Assembly (NCBI RefSeq): GCF_024449025.1
Contig: NZ_JAHLKM010000005.1
Span: 49,605-113,604 of the forward strand
Length of the DNA stretch: 64,000 bases
DNA from: Natronomonas aquatica
GTDB lineage: Archaea > Halobacteriota > Halobacteria > Halobacteriales > Haloarculaceae
Direction of reading: 5' to 3'
The translations under genes were made by a program, and so were the position numbers. Shown here one piece after another: positions 34,385 to 41,813 of the stretch (its first letter is position 1; every line of letters starts with the position of its first letter). The notes under the pieces were generated by a model. That model was not told where the DNA came from. It saw only the letters and a program-made list of their open reading frames with translations, and made no database searches.

Positions 34385-34830
34385 GGCGCGTCCCCCGTCA
34401 GCCGATCGCGGTAGAGCCGGTTGAACGCCATCCGGCGGACGGTCCCGACGGCCGCCTCCGGTTCGTTCTCGAAGGTGGCCGCGACGGCCGCCCCGGCGGG
34501 CGCCGATGCGTGCCAGGCGACGTTCCCGACCGCGTCGCTGCCGGCGACGTGAACGTCGGCCCCGTAGTCCTCGCGCCAGGAGTCGAAGGCTGCCCTGTCG
34601 GCGACCCGGACTGCGAGCGTCTCGGCGAAGAGCGCCTGCCTGGCCGTCTCGACGACGTCGGCGTCGACGCGACGGTCGTACTCCTCGCGGTCGAACTCCA
34701 TCGCCTTCGCGACCGCCCGGACCACGACCTGTGCCGTCGATCCGACCGCCTCGTACCGGCGCTCGGCGTCTGCCCACGAGGCGGGGTCGAACGTTCCGTG
34801 GGTCTCCCCGGTGTGAGGTTCGTCCGTCAT
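34381..34830 (-). CDS. DUF5809-like haloarchaeal protein
   Basis: This 149-residue acidic protein of unknown function includes DPASWADAERRYEAVGSTAQVVVRAVAKAM, YDRRVDADVVETARQALFAE and a C-terminal RRMAFNRLYRDRL. No catalytic motif is evident. It matches a conserved haloarchaeal family of this position. The ATG at 34830 overlaps the upstream stop (TGATG) and its own stop overlaps the Nudix start, so the three proteins are translated from one message. Confidence 0.65.
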   Translation of the reverse strand: MTDEPHTGETHGTFDPASWADAERRYEAVGSTAQVVVRAVAKAMEFDREEYDRRVDADVVETARQALFAETLAVRVADRAAFDSWREDYGADVHVAGSDAVGNVAWHASAPAGAAVAATFENEPEAAVGTVRRMAFNRLYRDRLTGDAP

Positions 34831-35312
34831 CACTCCGGGGACCCCTTCTCGTTCTCGTCTTCGTCCCCGTCGTCGAGCATCCGGCGTGTCATCTCTCTGG
34901 CCTCTTGGAGGATCCGTTCGGTCTCGCCGTCCGTCGGCGCCGAACTCCCGGGCACGTCCGGGGCGCCCTCGTGGGCGTGTGTGTGACCGTGGTGTGTATG
35001 CCCGTGTGTGCCCTCGTGTCCGTCCTCCTCGAACAGAGCGCCCGACCGCTCGGCGGGCGGGTCCTCTGTCTCGGTCTCTGATTCGATCCCGCCGACGGTG
35101 TCCTCGAACAGCTGTGGAAAGTCGGTGGCCTCGACGTCCTCGGAGACGGTCGCCGCGAGTTCCCGTTCGCCCATGTCGGTCCACTCCGGGGCGTGTTCTT
35201 CGAGCCACGCCTCGTGGTCGTCATCGCCGAGCATCGCGGTGAACGCGAGGTGGTTGGCGAGGTGACCCGCGTCGGCCTGGGGATCCGAACAGACGGGGCA
35301 GGCGTATCCCAT
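34830..35312 (-). CDS. DUF5810-like zinc-finger and histidine-rich protein
   Basis: This 160-residue protein starts with a zinc-finger motif, MGYACPVCSDPQADAGHLANHLAFTAM, giving Cys5, Cys8 and two histidines (a C2H2-like pattern). The middle has a His-rich stretch, HGHTHHGHTHAHEG (about 103-116), likely to bind divalent metal. The tail is acidic and helical. No enzymatic motif is seen. It leads the operon with DUF5809 and Nudix genes. The family name is from recall of similar haloarchaeal proteins. Confidence 0.65.
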   Translation of the reverse strand: MGYACPVCSDPQADAGHLANHLAFTAMLGDDDHEAWLEEHAPEWTDMGERELAATVSEDVEATDFPQLFEDTVGGIESETETEDPPAERSGALFEEDGHEGTHGHTHHGHTHAHEGAPDVPGSSAPTDGETERILQEAREMTRRMLDDGDEDENEKGSPE

Positions 35313-35458
35313 ACCCGACGTGGGAGGGCCAGCGTCAAAACGCCTGCGTCCGGGCGGAGCGAAACGGCGGCGAGTGGACCCACCGCGGGCACACGTCGGG
35401 CCGGCGTCGGCGGATCAAACCGGATTCCGGCAAGGAGGGATTTAAGTAACCCGGGGCA

Positions 35459-36343
35459 GTGGGGTATGGTACTGTGTCAGTCGGTACGCCAACACAAGGA
35501 CTCACGGTACCGTGGGCGATTTTGCGACATCTCCGGCAGCTACGGGACGCGAGGCGACAGGACGGCTGTATCGTCGATTGCGAGTTCGACCGAACCGACG
35601 ACAGCCGGCTCCCGTGGTCGGCCGACGGCGCCTACGGCGGGTGGGGCGGACACGAGTACCACGGTACCGAGGGCGAAAGCGACCGGACGCCGGTCGTCTT
35701 CGTCCACGGCAACCAGCGCGACGCCTGCGATTGGGTCCAGCACGCGTCGTTTTTCCTCCAGCGCGGCTACACCGGCGACGACCTGTGGGCGATCACGTTC
35801 GACGACGGGACGCCGGGCCACGAGGCGATGGCCGAAGGGCTCGATGACTTCGTCGGCAGAGTCCGCGAGCACACGGGCGCGGAGACGGTCGCCGTGGTCG
35901 GCCACAGCCTCGGCGTCACCGGGCTTCGCTACTGGCTCGTCAGCCGGAACCGTCTCGAGTGGGTCGACACGTTCGTCGGGCTGGCGGGCGCAAACCACGG
36001 GACCGTCCTCTGTTCGTGGTGTGCCGACACGGGGATCGACGGCGGTCCCTACAGCAGCAGCGAGTTCCTCCGGGCCGACTACGGGACGATCCCGGATCAT
36101 CCGCTGTCGGTCCTGAACGCGAACGAGACCCCGGGTGACATCGAGTACTACACGCTCCGGGGGACCGACGACACGCTCTTTTGGCGCTGCCGGGACAGCC
36201 CCGTACTCGATGGGGCGACGAACGTCCTCCTCGAGACGGACCACGACGGCGTCCGGGCCGATCAGACGGCCCTGGAGTACATCTACCGGTGGATCTCCGG
36301 CAGCCACCCCTACAACGTCCAACACCAGGTCGCCGGGCCGTAG
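35459..36343 (+). CDS. Alpha/beta-hydrolase lipase (class 2-like)
   Basis: This protein of about 290 residues has the lipase pattern VVFVHGNQRDACDW (oxyanion-hole HG), nucleophile elbow VVGHSLGVTG with Ser150, GLAGANHGTVLCSW, and a candidate catalytic His in LLETDHDGVRADQTALEYI near the C-terminus. It resembles bacterial LipA/EstA class 2 lipases. No signal peptide is seen, so it may act inside the cell. The start is GTG 35459 or GTG 35474; TTTAAG at 35440-35445 favours either. It is unlinked to neighbours. Confidence 0.8.
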   Translation: MGYGTVSVGTPTQGLTVPWAILRHLRQLRDARRQDGCIVDCEFDRTDDSRLPWSADGAYGGWGGHEYHGTEGESDRTPVVFVHGNQRDACDWVQHASFFLQRGYTGDDLWAITFDDGTPGHEAMAEGLDDFVGRVREHTGAETVAVVGHSLGVTGLRYWLVSRNRLEWVDTFVGLAGANHGTVLCSWCADTGIDGGPYSSSEFLRADYGTIPDHPLSVLNANETPGDIEYYTLRGTDDTLFWRCRDSPVLDGATNVLLETDHDGVRADQTALEYIYRWISGSHPYNVQHQVAGP

Positions 36344-36399
36344 GACCGGGGATCCCGAGCGGGCGTCACGTTTACCAGCCGCGACGGCCAGACCAGTGT

Positions 36400-36678
36400 A
36401 TGGCCGACCGGATCATGAAAGTCAACGCGTACACGACGCTCGATCTCCTCGAGGGCGAAGCCGAGGGTCACGGGTTCACCGAGGAGGCCTACGCGGTTCT
36501 GAACGTCACAAGCCCCAGGGAGAACCCCGATCACGTCTCGCTACAACTGGAACTCGACAACACCGAAATCGAGGAACTGAAGCCACACGCCGACACCGTC
36601 CGGCTCTCGGCGACTGAGGCGCGAACACTGGCCGAAGACCTCGAAAAGCACGCCGAGAAGGTCGAGGAAACCGGCTGA
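36400..36678 (+). CDS. DUF6360-like small haloarchaeal protein
   Basis: This 92-residue acidic protein starts MADRIMKVNAYTTLDLLEGEAEGHGFTEEAYAVLNV and ends in a helix LSATEARTLAEDLEKHAEKVEE. It belongs to a small conserved haloarchaeal family without known function. The ATG at 36400 lies 56 bp after the lipase stop. Confidence 0.65.
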   Translation: MADRIMKVNAYTTLDLLEGEAEGHGFTEEAYAVLNVTSPRENPDHVSLQLELDNTEIEELKPHADTVRLSATEARTLAEDLEKHAEKVEETG

Positions 36679-36688
36679 CGGCCGGGCG

Positions 36689-37012
36689 TCAATCCGTCCG
36701 TTCGAACCGATACGTGCGAATCTCGCTCGTCGGGTCCCACTCGAAGTTCCCCGGGTGAACCTTTTCCATCCGCGCTTTGTACGCTTCCAGCGACGGCGAC
36801 CCCTCGCGGCGCGCGTCGGCGTCGGTCAGATCGCCGAGTGTCCGCGTCTCGACGTCGGTTACCCCGAATCGCGTCCCCTCGAGGACGAACGTGTCGCCCG
36901 CCTCGGCGTAGCGGTTTCCGGCCCCGCGGCTGAGCTGTGTTATTTCCCCCTCGAGGACGGCTTCCTTGACCCGGTCGTTCGGCAACAGTGCGTCGGAATC
37001 GATCTCCGTCAT
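36689..37012 (-). CDS. ASCH/PUA-like domain protein
   Basis: This 107-residue protein has the pattern LLPNDRVKEAVLEGEITQLSRGAG, YAEAGDTFVLEGTRFGVTDVETRTLGDL and RMEKVHPG. It resembles ASCH domains, small beta-barrel RNA-binding folds related to PUA. The ligand is unknown. ATG 37012 is used rather than 37018 because the second Met directly begins the conserved region. It is convergent with the DUF6360-like gene, 10 bp apart. Confidence 0.7.
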   Translation of the reverse strand: MTEIDSDALLPNDRVKEAVLEGEITQLSRGAGNRYAEAGDTFVLEGTRFGVTDVETRTLGDLTDADARREGSPSLEAYKARMEKVHPGNFEWDPTSEIRTYRFERTD

Positions 37013-37037
37013 ACCCACCGGTAGGGGCGCCGGGGCC

Positions 37038-37400
37038 TTAATCGGACAGGATGCCGCCGATCGCGCCGCCGATCGCGCTGTCGAGCGCCAAAAGCAGCGC
37101 GACGATCACACCGATAAGAAAGACCCCGAGGCCGCCGAAGAGCCCGAGCGGCCCCCCGACGGTGACGCCGACAAGCGAGACGGCGATCGCGATCAGCAGG
37201 GCGACGGCGAGGCCGCCCAGCGCGCCAGAAAGGAGTCCGTGCCACGCTCCGCGCCCGAGGCCGCCGCCAGCGAGATAGCCGGCGGCGAAGCCACCAACGA
37301 GCCCGGCCGCGGCGTGGCCGATCCCGGGGAGCGCGAAGGCGAAGACGCTCGCGACGACGCCGACGAGAAACCCGACGAGGACCGCTTTCCAGTCAGTCAT
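37038..37400 (-). CDS. DUF5518-type Gly/Ala-rich membrane protein
   Basis: This 120-residue protein has about four hydrophobic segments with Gly-rich turns: MTDWKAVLVGFLVGVVASVFAF, GLVGGFAAGYLAGG, GLAVALLIAIAVSLVG and LFGGLGVFLIGVIVALLLALD. It is typical of the DUF5518 haloarchaeal membrane family of unknown role. It lies 26 bp from the ASCH gene on the same strand. Confidence 0.75.
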   Translation of the reverse strand: MTDWKAVLVGFLVGVVASVFAFALPGIGHAAAGLVGGFAAGYLAGGGLGRGAWHGLLSGALGGLAVALLIAIAVSLVGVTVGGPLGLFGGLGVFLIGVIVALLLALDSAIGGAIGGILSD

Positions 37401-37476
37401 ACCAAATGTACGGCGAACGGCTGTAAATCGCTGGTGGTCGACCGTCCGGCGGATCGAAAACGGGACCGGGGACCGA

Positions 37477-38121
37477 CTACTCGATCAGCATCTCCTCGCG
37501 CGCCGCGAGCCGCGATCGTGGGAAGGCGTATCGCGGCCGCTCGGAGATGTCGGCGTTTCGATCGCCGCTGAACGGGTAGACGACCTCGACGACCGGATCC
37601 GTCGACGGGTAGCCGTCGTTTTTCGGGTACTCGGCGACCGTACAGTCGGCGGTTCCGACGTATCGTTCGGCCGCCGTCTCGTCGGTCTGCCGGTAGACGA
37701 CGACGACGTCGCCGGTCTCTTTGTCCGTCGCGAGATCGCCGCGCTCGAACCGACAGTCCGAACAGACCGGGAGGCCGGTCTCGGGGACGAAGGACGGCAG
37801 CCCGCAGACGGTACACTCGCCGCGTCGACGGCCGGGCGGCGGTACGCGCCGGTCGGTCACCTCGATGGCAACTCGGCGGAGGTGCTTGCAACGTTCGCCA
37901 CGGATCTCGTGGTCGGGACAGCTACAGTCCCCGTCCGGCAGGTTCACGAGATACCTCGCCCCGGAGTGACTCGCGACGGCGTAGCGGCCGCCGCCGAGGG
38001 GCGTGACCGCCATCGGCTCCGTCCAAGCGCGGGCGGCCCGATCCTCGAGCCGCCGCGTGTCGGGAGCCAGGGGTCGCAGTCGAGTGTCCGATGACGCGGG
38101 TGGGTTTATCGGGTGCGTCAT
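37477..38121 (-). CDS. SWIM zinc-finger protein
   Basis: This 214-residue protein has the SWIM motif CSCPDHEIRGERCKHLRRV (about 71-89, C-x-C-x(n)-C-x-H). A CxxC pair (CTVCGLP...PVCSDCRFE) adds a second zinc site. The C-terminal third is a beta-rich domain (VVVYRQTDETAAERYVG). SWIM domains bind DNA or proteins; the partner is unknown. The start is ATG 38121. It is upstream of the minus-strand membrane gene but 76 bp away. Confidence 0.85.
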   Translation of the reverse strand: MTHPINPPASSDTRLRPLAPDTRRLEDRAARAWTEPMAVTPLGGGRYAVASHSGARYLVNLPDGDCSCPDHEIRGERCKHLRRVAIEVTDRRVPPPGRRRGECTVCGLPSFVPETGLPVCSDCRFERGDLATDKETGDVVVVYRQTDETAAERYVGTADCTVAEYPKNDGYPSTDPVVEVVYPFSGDRNADISERPRYAFPRSRLAAREEMLIE

Positions 38122-38202
38122 AAGCGCTATATCTACGTGTTCGAGCCTTATGAGGCGTTCGACGGCCGATCCGGCTTCGGGTCGGAAAAAACGGACGGGC
38201 GG

Positions 38203-39276
38203 TCACACCGTCGGTTCGACGCCGGTGACCTCGAAGCGGGCCCCGCCGTCCGCACTGTCGGTCGCGGTGATCTCCCAGCCGTGAGCGTCGACGATGGTCC
38301 CGACGATACGGAGTCCGACCCCGGGTTTCTCTGCGGCCGTCGGGTAGCCGGATTCGAACACGTCCCCGAGTTCGGGCTCCGGGAGGCCGGGGCCGTCGTC
38401 TTCGACGTAGAATCCAGCGTCGTCTTCGAGTACGCCGACGCGGACCGTCGCGTCGGGTCCGGCGTGTTCGACGGCGTTGCGAAAGAGGGTATCGAACAGT
38501 TGCTGGAGGCTGGATCTATCAGCGTCGATCGTCCGCGTTCCTTCGACGTGGAGGGTCGAATCGGACGCTTCGATCGTCTCCCAAGACGTATCGGCGACGG
38601 AGGCCAGCTCGACCGGTTCCGTGTCACCGATCTCCTGGCCCGCCCGGGCGAGAGCCAGCGTGTCTTCGACGATCGTATCCATCCGGTCGTGCGCCGTCGC
38701 GATGGTGGCGATATGCGGGCTGTCACACTCCTCGCGAAGGAGTTCGAGATGACCCTTGGCGGTGTGTAACGGGTTTTTCAGATCGTGCGAGACGATACTG
38801 GCGAACTCGTCGAGTTGATCCCGCTCCCGTTCGATCTGCCGTCGTCGCTGTCGGATCCGTTCGGCCTCCCGACCCCGTAGGACCGCTCGTGCCTGAAGGA
38901 CCCCGATCGCCAATCCGACGCTTCCCCCGATGGCGGCGCTCCATCGAACCGTCCCGACGACGAGAAACGCCGACACCGGCTGTACCCGCGTATTGATCAC
39001 AGAGATCAACAGAACGGTCACGACGACGCCGGCGATCCACCAGCGGCCGACCTGATCGTACCGGTCGGGCGGCAGTTCGCTTTCGGCGAGCCAGTACCCG
39101 CCGTAGATCAGGCCGACGACGAACGGGACGGAGGTGACAACGCCGACGGGGAATGCACTGTAGGACGGCCCGGACGTGGTTGTAACCACCCACACCTCGA
39201 CGAGGAGCGTCAGACCGAGGCAAACACCCGTCACCGAAACGGCGGACGGCCACCAGCCTGTGGGGATCGTCTTCAT
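38203..39276 (-). CDS. Membrane sensor histidine kinase
   Basis: This 357-residue kinase has four hydrophobic segments (about 11-30, 42-62, 80-97, 105-128). A HisKA domain follows with His164 in FASIVSHDLKNPLHTAKG, then HATPase boxes FDTLFRNAVEHAG, EDDGPGLPEPELGDVFE and VGLRIVGTIVDAHG. Its kinase core closely resembles that of the REC-PAS kinase at 13.5-15.6 kb. ATG 39276 begins the first membrane helix; the frame upstream is unconserved. No regulator lies alongside, so the partner is unknown. Confidence 0.88.
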   Translation of the reverse strand: MKTIPTGWWPSAVSVTGVCLGLTLLVEVWVVTTTSGPSYSAFPVGVVTSVPFVVGLIYGGYWLAESELPPDRYDQVGRWWIAGVVVTVLLISVINTRVQPVSAFLVVGTVRWSAAIGGSVGLAIGVLQARAVLRGREAERIRQRRRQIERERDQLDEFASIVSHDLKNPLHTAKGHLELLREECDSPHIATIATAHDRMDTIVEDTLALARAGQEIGDTEPVELASVADTSWETIEASDSTLHVEGTRTIDADRSSLQQLFDTLFRNAVEHAGPDATVRVGVLEDDAGFYVEDDGPGLPEPELGDVFESGYPTAAEKPGVGLRIVGTIVDAHGWEITATDSADGGARFEVTGVEPTV

Positions 39277-39339
39277 CGGCTGCTCACCGATCCCAAGTAA
39301 TGCCCGGAAAACAAAGAGCCGTTCCCCTGTATCACCTAC

Positions 39340-39390
39340 ACCCACCGTCAACGGCGGGGTTTGTCGGTGGACTCCCGGTCTGTGGGCTTG
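39340..39390. mobile_element. Solo right-end scar of a TnpB element
   Basis: The string CGGCGGGGTTTGTCGGTGGACTCCCGGTCTGTGG closely resembles the right end of the TnpB element at 57.8 kb, which reads GCCCCGAGGCTTGTCAGTGGACTCCCGCTCTAT. The diagnostic core is the piece TTGTC-x-GTGGACTCCCG. A short hairpin CCGTCAACGG precedes it. No tnpB or left end is visible, so this is probably a deletion scar. Confidence 0.55.
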
Positions 39391-39423
39391 GACAGCGAAC
39401 GCTGATCGTCGGAGTCACAGAAG

Positions 39424-39444
39424 CGCCGGGACAGGGATTTGAAC
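39424..39444 (-). repeat. Duplicate of the tRNA-Ser 3' end (att-like)
   Basis: CGCCGGGACAGGGATTTGAAC matches the 3' 21 nt of tRNA-Ser (39586-39606) exactly. The two copies are 162 bp apart. A lone tRNA 3' end is the usual footprint of an integrated element, or of one since lost. Confidence 0.75.
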
Positions 39445-39585
39445 TCGATGCGAGACGGTCGCTCACTCCGTTCGCGCTGCGACTCGCGTAGTTCAGATCC
39501 CTTGGACGAGACTCCGACTCGCAGATTCCCTCGCGACGCTCCGCTGTCGCTACGCACCGCTCGAGGGATTGCTCGTCGGAAAATA

Positions 39586-39666
39586 CGCCGGGACAGGGAT
39601 TTGAACCCTGGATCCCTGAGGGAACACGCTTTCCAGGCGTGCGCCTTACCACTCGGCCATCCCGGC
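39586..39666 (-). tRNA. tRNA-Ser (anticodon GGA)
   Basis: The 81-nt class II tRNA has acceptor GCCGGGA/TCCCGGC with discriminator G, D-arm GGCCGAGTGGTAAGGC and anticodon stem-loop CACGC-CTGGAAA-GCGTG, with GGA at 34-36. A long variable arm (TTCCCTCAGGGAT) and T-arm CAGGGTTCAAATCCCTG complete it. GGA reads TCC/TCT. No CCA is encoded. Confidence 0.95.
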
Positions 39667-39722
39667 TCGTACGAACCTACCGGGGTCGGCCGTTTAAACG
39701 CTTCGCGTTCCACGCCACCGCG

Positions 39723-39941
39723 TTATTGCCTCCCGTCCACCTCCCGTTCGACCCCTCCGAGACGGCGCTCGAAGTAGTCGCTCGCGATCACCGTCGTCGC
39801 GAACACGAGGCCCGTCACGCCGGCGATCGGACCGAGGCCGAGGAAGGGCCCGCCGGCGAGGAGATACGCGCCGTGGAGGACGAGAAACGCGAGCGCGCCG
39901 ATCGCACCCCACAACAGTGCCGCCCGTCCCCGCGGGGTCAC
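39723..39941 (-). CDS. Small two-helix membrane protein
   Basis: This 72-residue protein begins MTPRGRAALLWGAIGALAFLVLHGAYLLAG. A second helix GLGPIAGVTGLVFATTVIAS is followed by a polar basic tail (DYFERRLGGVEREVDGRQ). The function is unknown. The ATG overlaps the RidA stop by 4 bp (ATGA), so it is likely co-translated with RidA. Confidence 0.7.
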   Translation of the reverse strand: MTPRGRAALLWGAIGALAFLVLHGAYLLAGGPFLGLGPIAGVTGLVFATTVIASDYFERRLGGVEREVDGRQ

Positions 39942-40321
39942 GGCCGGATCGCGACCGCCTCGATCTCGACGGCCATCCCGAGCGGGAGCGCGCCGGCCTG
40001 GATCGCCGACCGCGCGGGCGGGTCCGAATCGAAGTAGCCGGCGTAGACCTCGTTCATCGCCTCGAAGTCGTCGATATCGGCCAGAAAGACCGTCGTCTTG
40101 AGGACGTGTTCCAGCCCCGTCCCGGCCGCCTCGAGGACGGCTTCGAGGTTCTCGAGGGCGCGCTCGGTCTGGACCTCGATCGGCTCGGCGTCGAGCGGCT
40201 CCCCCTCGGGCGTCAGCGCGATCTGGCCGGCGGTGAAGACGAGATCGCCCTCGGTCGTCGCCTGGCTGTAGGCGCCCGCGGCGGGCGCGGCGTCGTCGGT
40301 CCGGATGGTCTCTTTGCCCAT
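39938..40321 (-). CDS. RidA family enamine/imine deaminase
   Basis: This 127-residue protein shows the RidA blocks APAAGAYSQATTEGDLVFTAGQIALTPEG, QTERALENLEAVLEAAG and PPARSAIQAGALPLGMAVEIEAVA, with catalytic Arg104. It hydrolyses reactive enamines such as 2-aminoacrylate and protects PLP enzymes. Length and residues are normal. It precedes a small membrane protein gene with an overlapping start. Confidence 0.94.
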   Translation of the reverse strand: MGKETIRTDDAAPAAGAYSQATTEGDLVFTAGQIALTPEGEPLDAEPIEVQTERALENLEAVLEAAGTGLEHVLKTTVFLADIDDFEAMNEVYAGYFDSDPPARSAIQAGALPLGMAVEIEAVAIRP

Positions 40322-40412
40322 GGGCGGTCTGGGAGGGGCACCCTGAAAGGGGTTACTCCGGACGGCCCCGGCGAGGGATGGGTTGAAGACGCCCCCGGGC
40401 GTTGGTTCGTCG

Positions 40413-40517
40413 ATGCCAACGACCCGAAACGACGGCGTCCGGATCGTCTACGACGTCACGCTCTCCTCGGGGACCGACGTCGTTGCTTTCGTCGAAGGCT
40501 GGAGCTACGGCCGCTAG
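40413..40517 (+). pseudogene. N-terminal fragment of an alpha/beta hydrolase
   Basis: Thirty-four codons read MPTTRNDGVRIVYDVT then SGTDVVAFVEGWSYGR and stop. Alpha/beta hydrolases of this type continue after VVFVEGxGYGRWMW; here the frame ends at TAG with no core or catalytic triad. It is a truncated gene. Its stop shares the palindrome CTAG with the small minus-strand frame below. Confidence 0.6.
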
Positions 40518-40669
40518 ATATAGGCCAGCTCGGCTACGATCTGCGGGCCCGGCTCGAAGGACTCGACTGTGAGTTCGGGGTCTACAAGCGACTGCAGGCG
40601 TTTCCCGAGGGCGTAGCGTCGTAAGCCAGAGTCACGTCGGGTGCTCAGGCCGGGAGAGACCTCGATCAC
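40514..40669 (-). CDS. Possible 51-residue protein coupled to the redoxin gene
   Basis: A GTG at 40669 overlaps the TGA of the redoxin gene (GTGA), and a frame of 51 residues runs to a TAG. It reads RRYALGKRLQSLVDPELTV and ESFEPGPQIVAELAYI at its C-terminal end. The overlap is the pattern of translational coupling used elsewhere in this window. No known domain is recognised. It may be the remnant or third member of the glutaredoxin-redoxin operon, or a chance frame. Confidence 0.35.
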   Translation of the reverse strand: MIEVSPGLSTRRDSGLRRYALGKRLQSLVDPELTVESFEPGPQIVAELAYI

Positions 40670-41178
40670 CGGCGGGGCAGTTCGGACTCGATGGCGTCGT
40701 AGGGGGGCGACTCGGGCCAGACGTCGGCGACCCAGGCGTACTCGACGGTCAGCTCCCCGTCGACGAGAAAGACCGCGGGACGGGGCTCCGTGATCCCCGC
40801 CATGCCGTCGAGGTCGTGGACGATATCGTACCGTTGTGCGACGCCGTTGGCCGGATCCGAGTACAGCGGGTACTCGAGGCCCTGGCGTTCGATAAACCGC
40901 CGGTGGTCGAACGGCTGGGAGATCCCAACCCCGACCACGCCGAGGTCGTCGCCGCCCCATCCGCGCTCTCGGATCTCGTTCCACCAGTACAGCGACTTCC
41001 CGCCCCAATTAAGCGGGTAAAACACCAGCAACGCCGCGCCGGCGTCGGCGGCGAACTCGGAGAAAGCGACGTCCTCCCAGTACTCCTCGGTGACGAGCGG
41101 GCGGGTGAAATCCGGCGCCTCCTCGCCCTCTGTGGGGTGATCCGAGGGCGGAAACTCCGGGACGTCGAAGGAGGCCAT
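40666..41178 (-). CDS. Peroxiredoxin-like redoxin domain protein lacking the peroxidatic cysteine
   Basis: This 170-residue protein has the AhpC/TSA fold pattern: EGEEAPDFTRPLV at the start, LVFYPLNWGGKSLYWWNEI where the active site should be, LGVVGVGISQPFDHRRFIERQGLEYPLYSDP and AVFLVDGELTVEYAWV. In peroxiredoxins FYP is followed by T-x-x-C; here it is NWGGKS with no Cys, and I find no cysteine in the protein. Classic peroxidase chemistry is thus unlikely. ATG 41178 sits 2 bp from the glutaredoxin stop, so the pair form an operon. Confidence 0.82.
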   Translation of the reverse strand: MASFDVPEFPPSDHPTEGEEAPDFTRPLVTEEYWEDVAFSEFAADAGAALLVFYPLNWGGKSLYWWNEIRERGWGGDDLGVVGVGISQPFDHRRFIERQGLEYPLYSDPANGVAQRYDIVHDLDGMAGITEPRPAVFLVDGELTVEYAWVADVWPESPPYDAIESELPRR

Positions 41179-41179
41179 C

Positions 41180-41458
41180 TCAGTCACCCGCCCCGCCGTA
41201 TGTCGCATCGAGATACTCGATTATCCGGCCGCTCTCGGCCATCGTCACCCCGCGGTCGGGGTCGATCAACACGGGAACCGAGCGCGTACCCGCCTCGCGG
41301 GCGACGGCGTCCCGCTGGCTGTGTTCGCCCGCAACGAAGCGGGAGGTATACGGGAGCCCGTATCGGTCGAGCCGTCGGGCGATCCGCTCGCAGTACGGAC
41401 AGCCGTGCAACCGATACAGCGTCAGCGTCGCCGAGGTATCGTGATCGACAGCAGTCAT
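41180..41458 (-). CDS. Glutaredoxin-like protein
   Basis: This 92-residue thioredoxin-fold protein has CPYC at residues 20-23 (LHGCPYCERIARRL), RSVPVLIDPDRGVTM with the cis-proline, and ESGRIIEYLDATYG. It reduces disulfides or thiol adducts using a low-molecular-weight thiol, in haloarchaea probably gamma-glutamylcysteine. It is followed after one base by the redoxin-like gene. The catalytic pair is complete. The start is ATG 41458. Confidence 0.9.
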   Translation of the reverse strand: MTAVDHDTSATLTLYRLHGCPYCERIARRLDRYGLPYTSRFVAGEHSQRDAVAREAGTRSVPVLIDPDRGVTMAESGRIIEYLDATYGGAGD

Positions 41459-41615
41459 GCTCGTTCGTTTTCGTCCGTTTTGCTTAAACGTTCGTCCGAT
41501 CCGGCCCCATTTCCATGGGGGGTGTCCTCCGCGCACGGTTACCCCACCCGTACGCCGCCATCGCTCGGAACACGCCTTCGAAGCGTTTTTCTCCCACACC
41601 ATCCCACTCGTGGGT

Positions 41616-41813
41616 ATGGATCAGGACGCCGCCGTCGAAGCCGCCGTCGCGTTCGTCGGTGTCGGGACGCTCGCCGCCATCATCCTCTGGATCGGGGCGA
41701 CCTACACCGACGGCGCGCTGACCGAGGCGGGCGGGCTCGCGCTGGTGGGCGCGGTCACCTTTTTTATCGTCTTCATGTCGGCGATCGGGCTGGGACTCTC
41801 GCGGCGTTATTGA
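41616..41813 (+). CDS. Small two-helix membrane protein
   Basis: This 65-residue protein starts MDQDAAVEAAVAFVGVGTLAAIILWIGATY. A second helix GLALVGAVTFFIVFMSAIGLGL is followed by SRRY. The function is unknown. ATG 41616 is supported by the hydrophobic pattern beginning just after it. It overlaps the end of priL by 7 bp, convergent. Confidence 0.65.
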   Translation: MDQDAAVEAAVAFVGVGTLAAIILWIGATYTDGALTEAGGLALVGAVTFFIVFMSAIGLGLSRRY

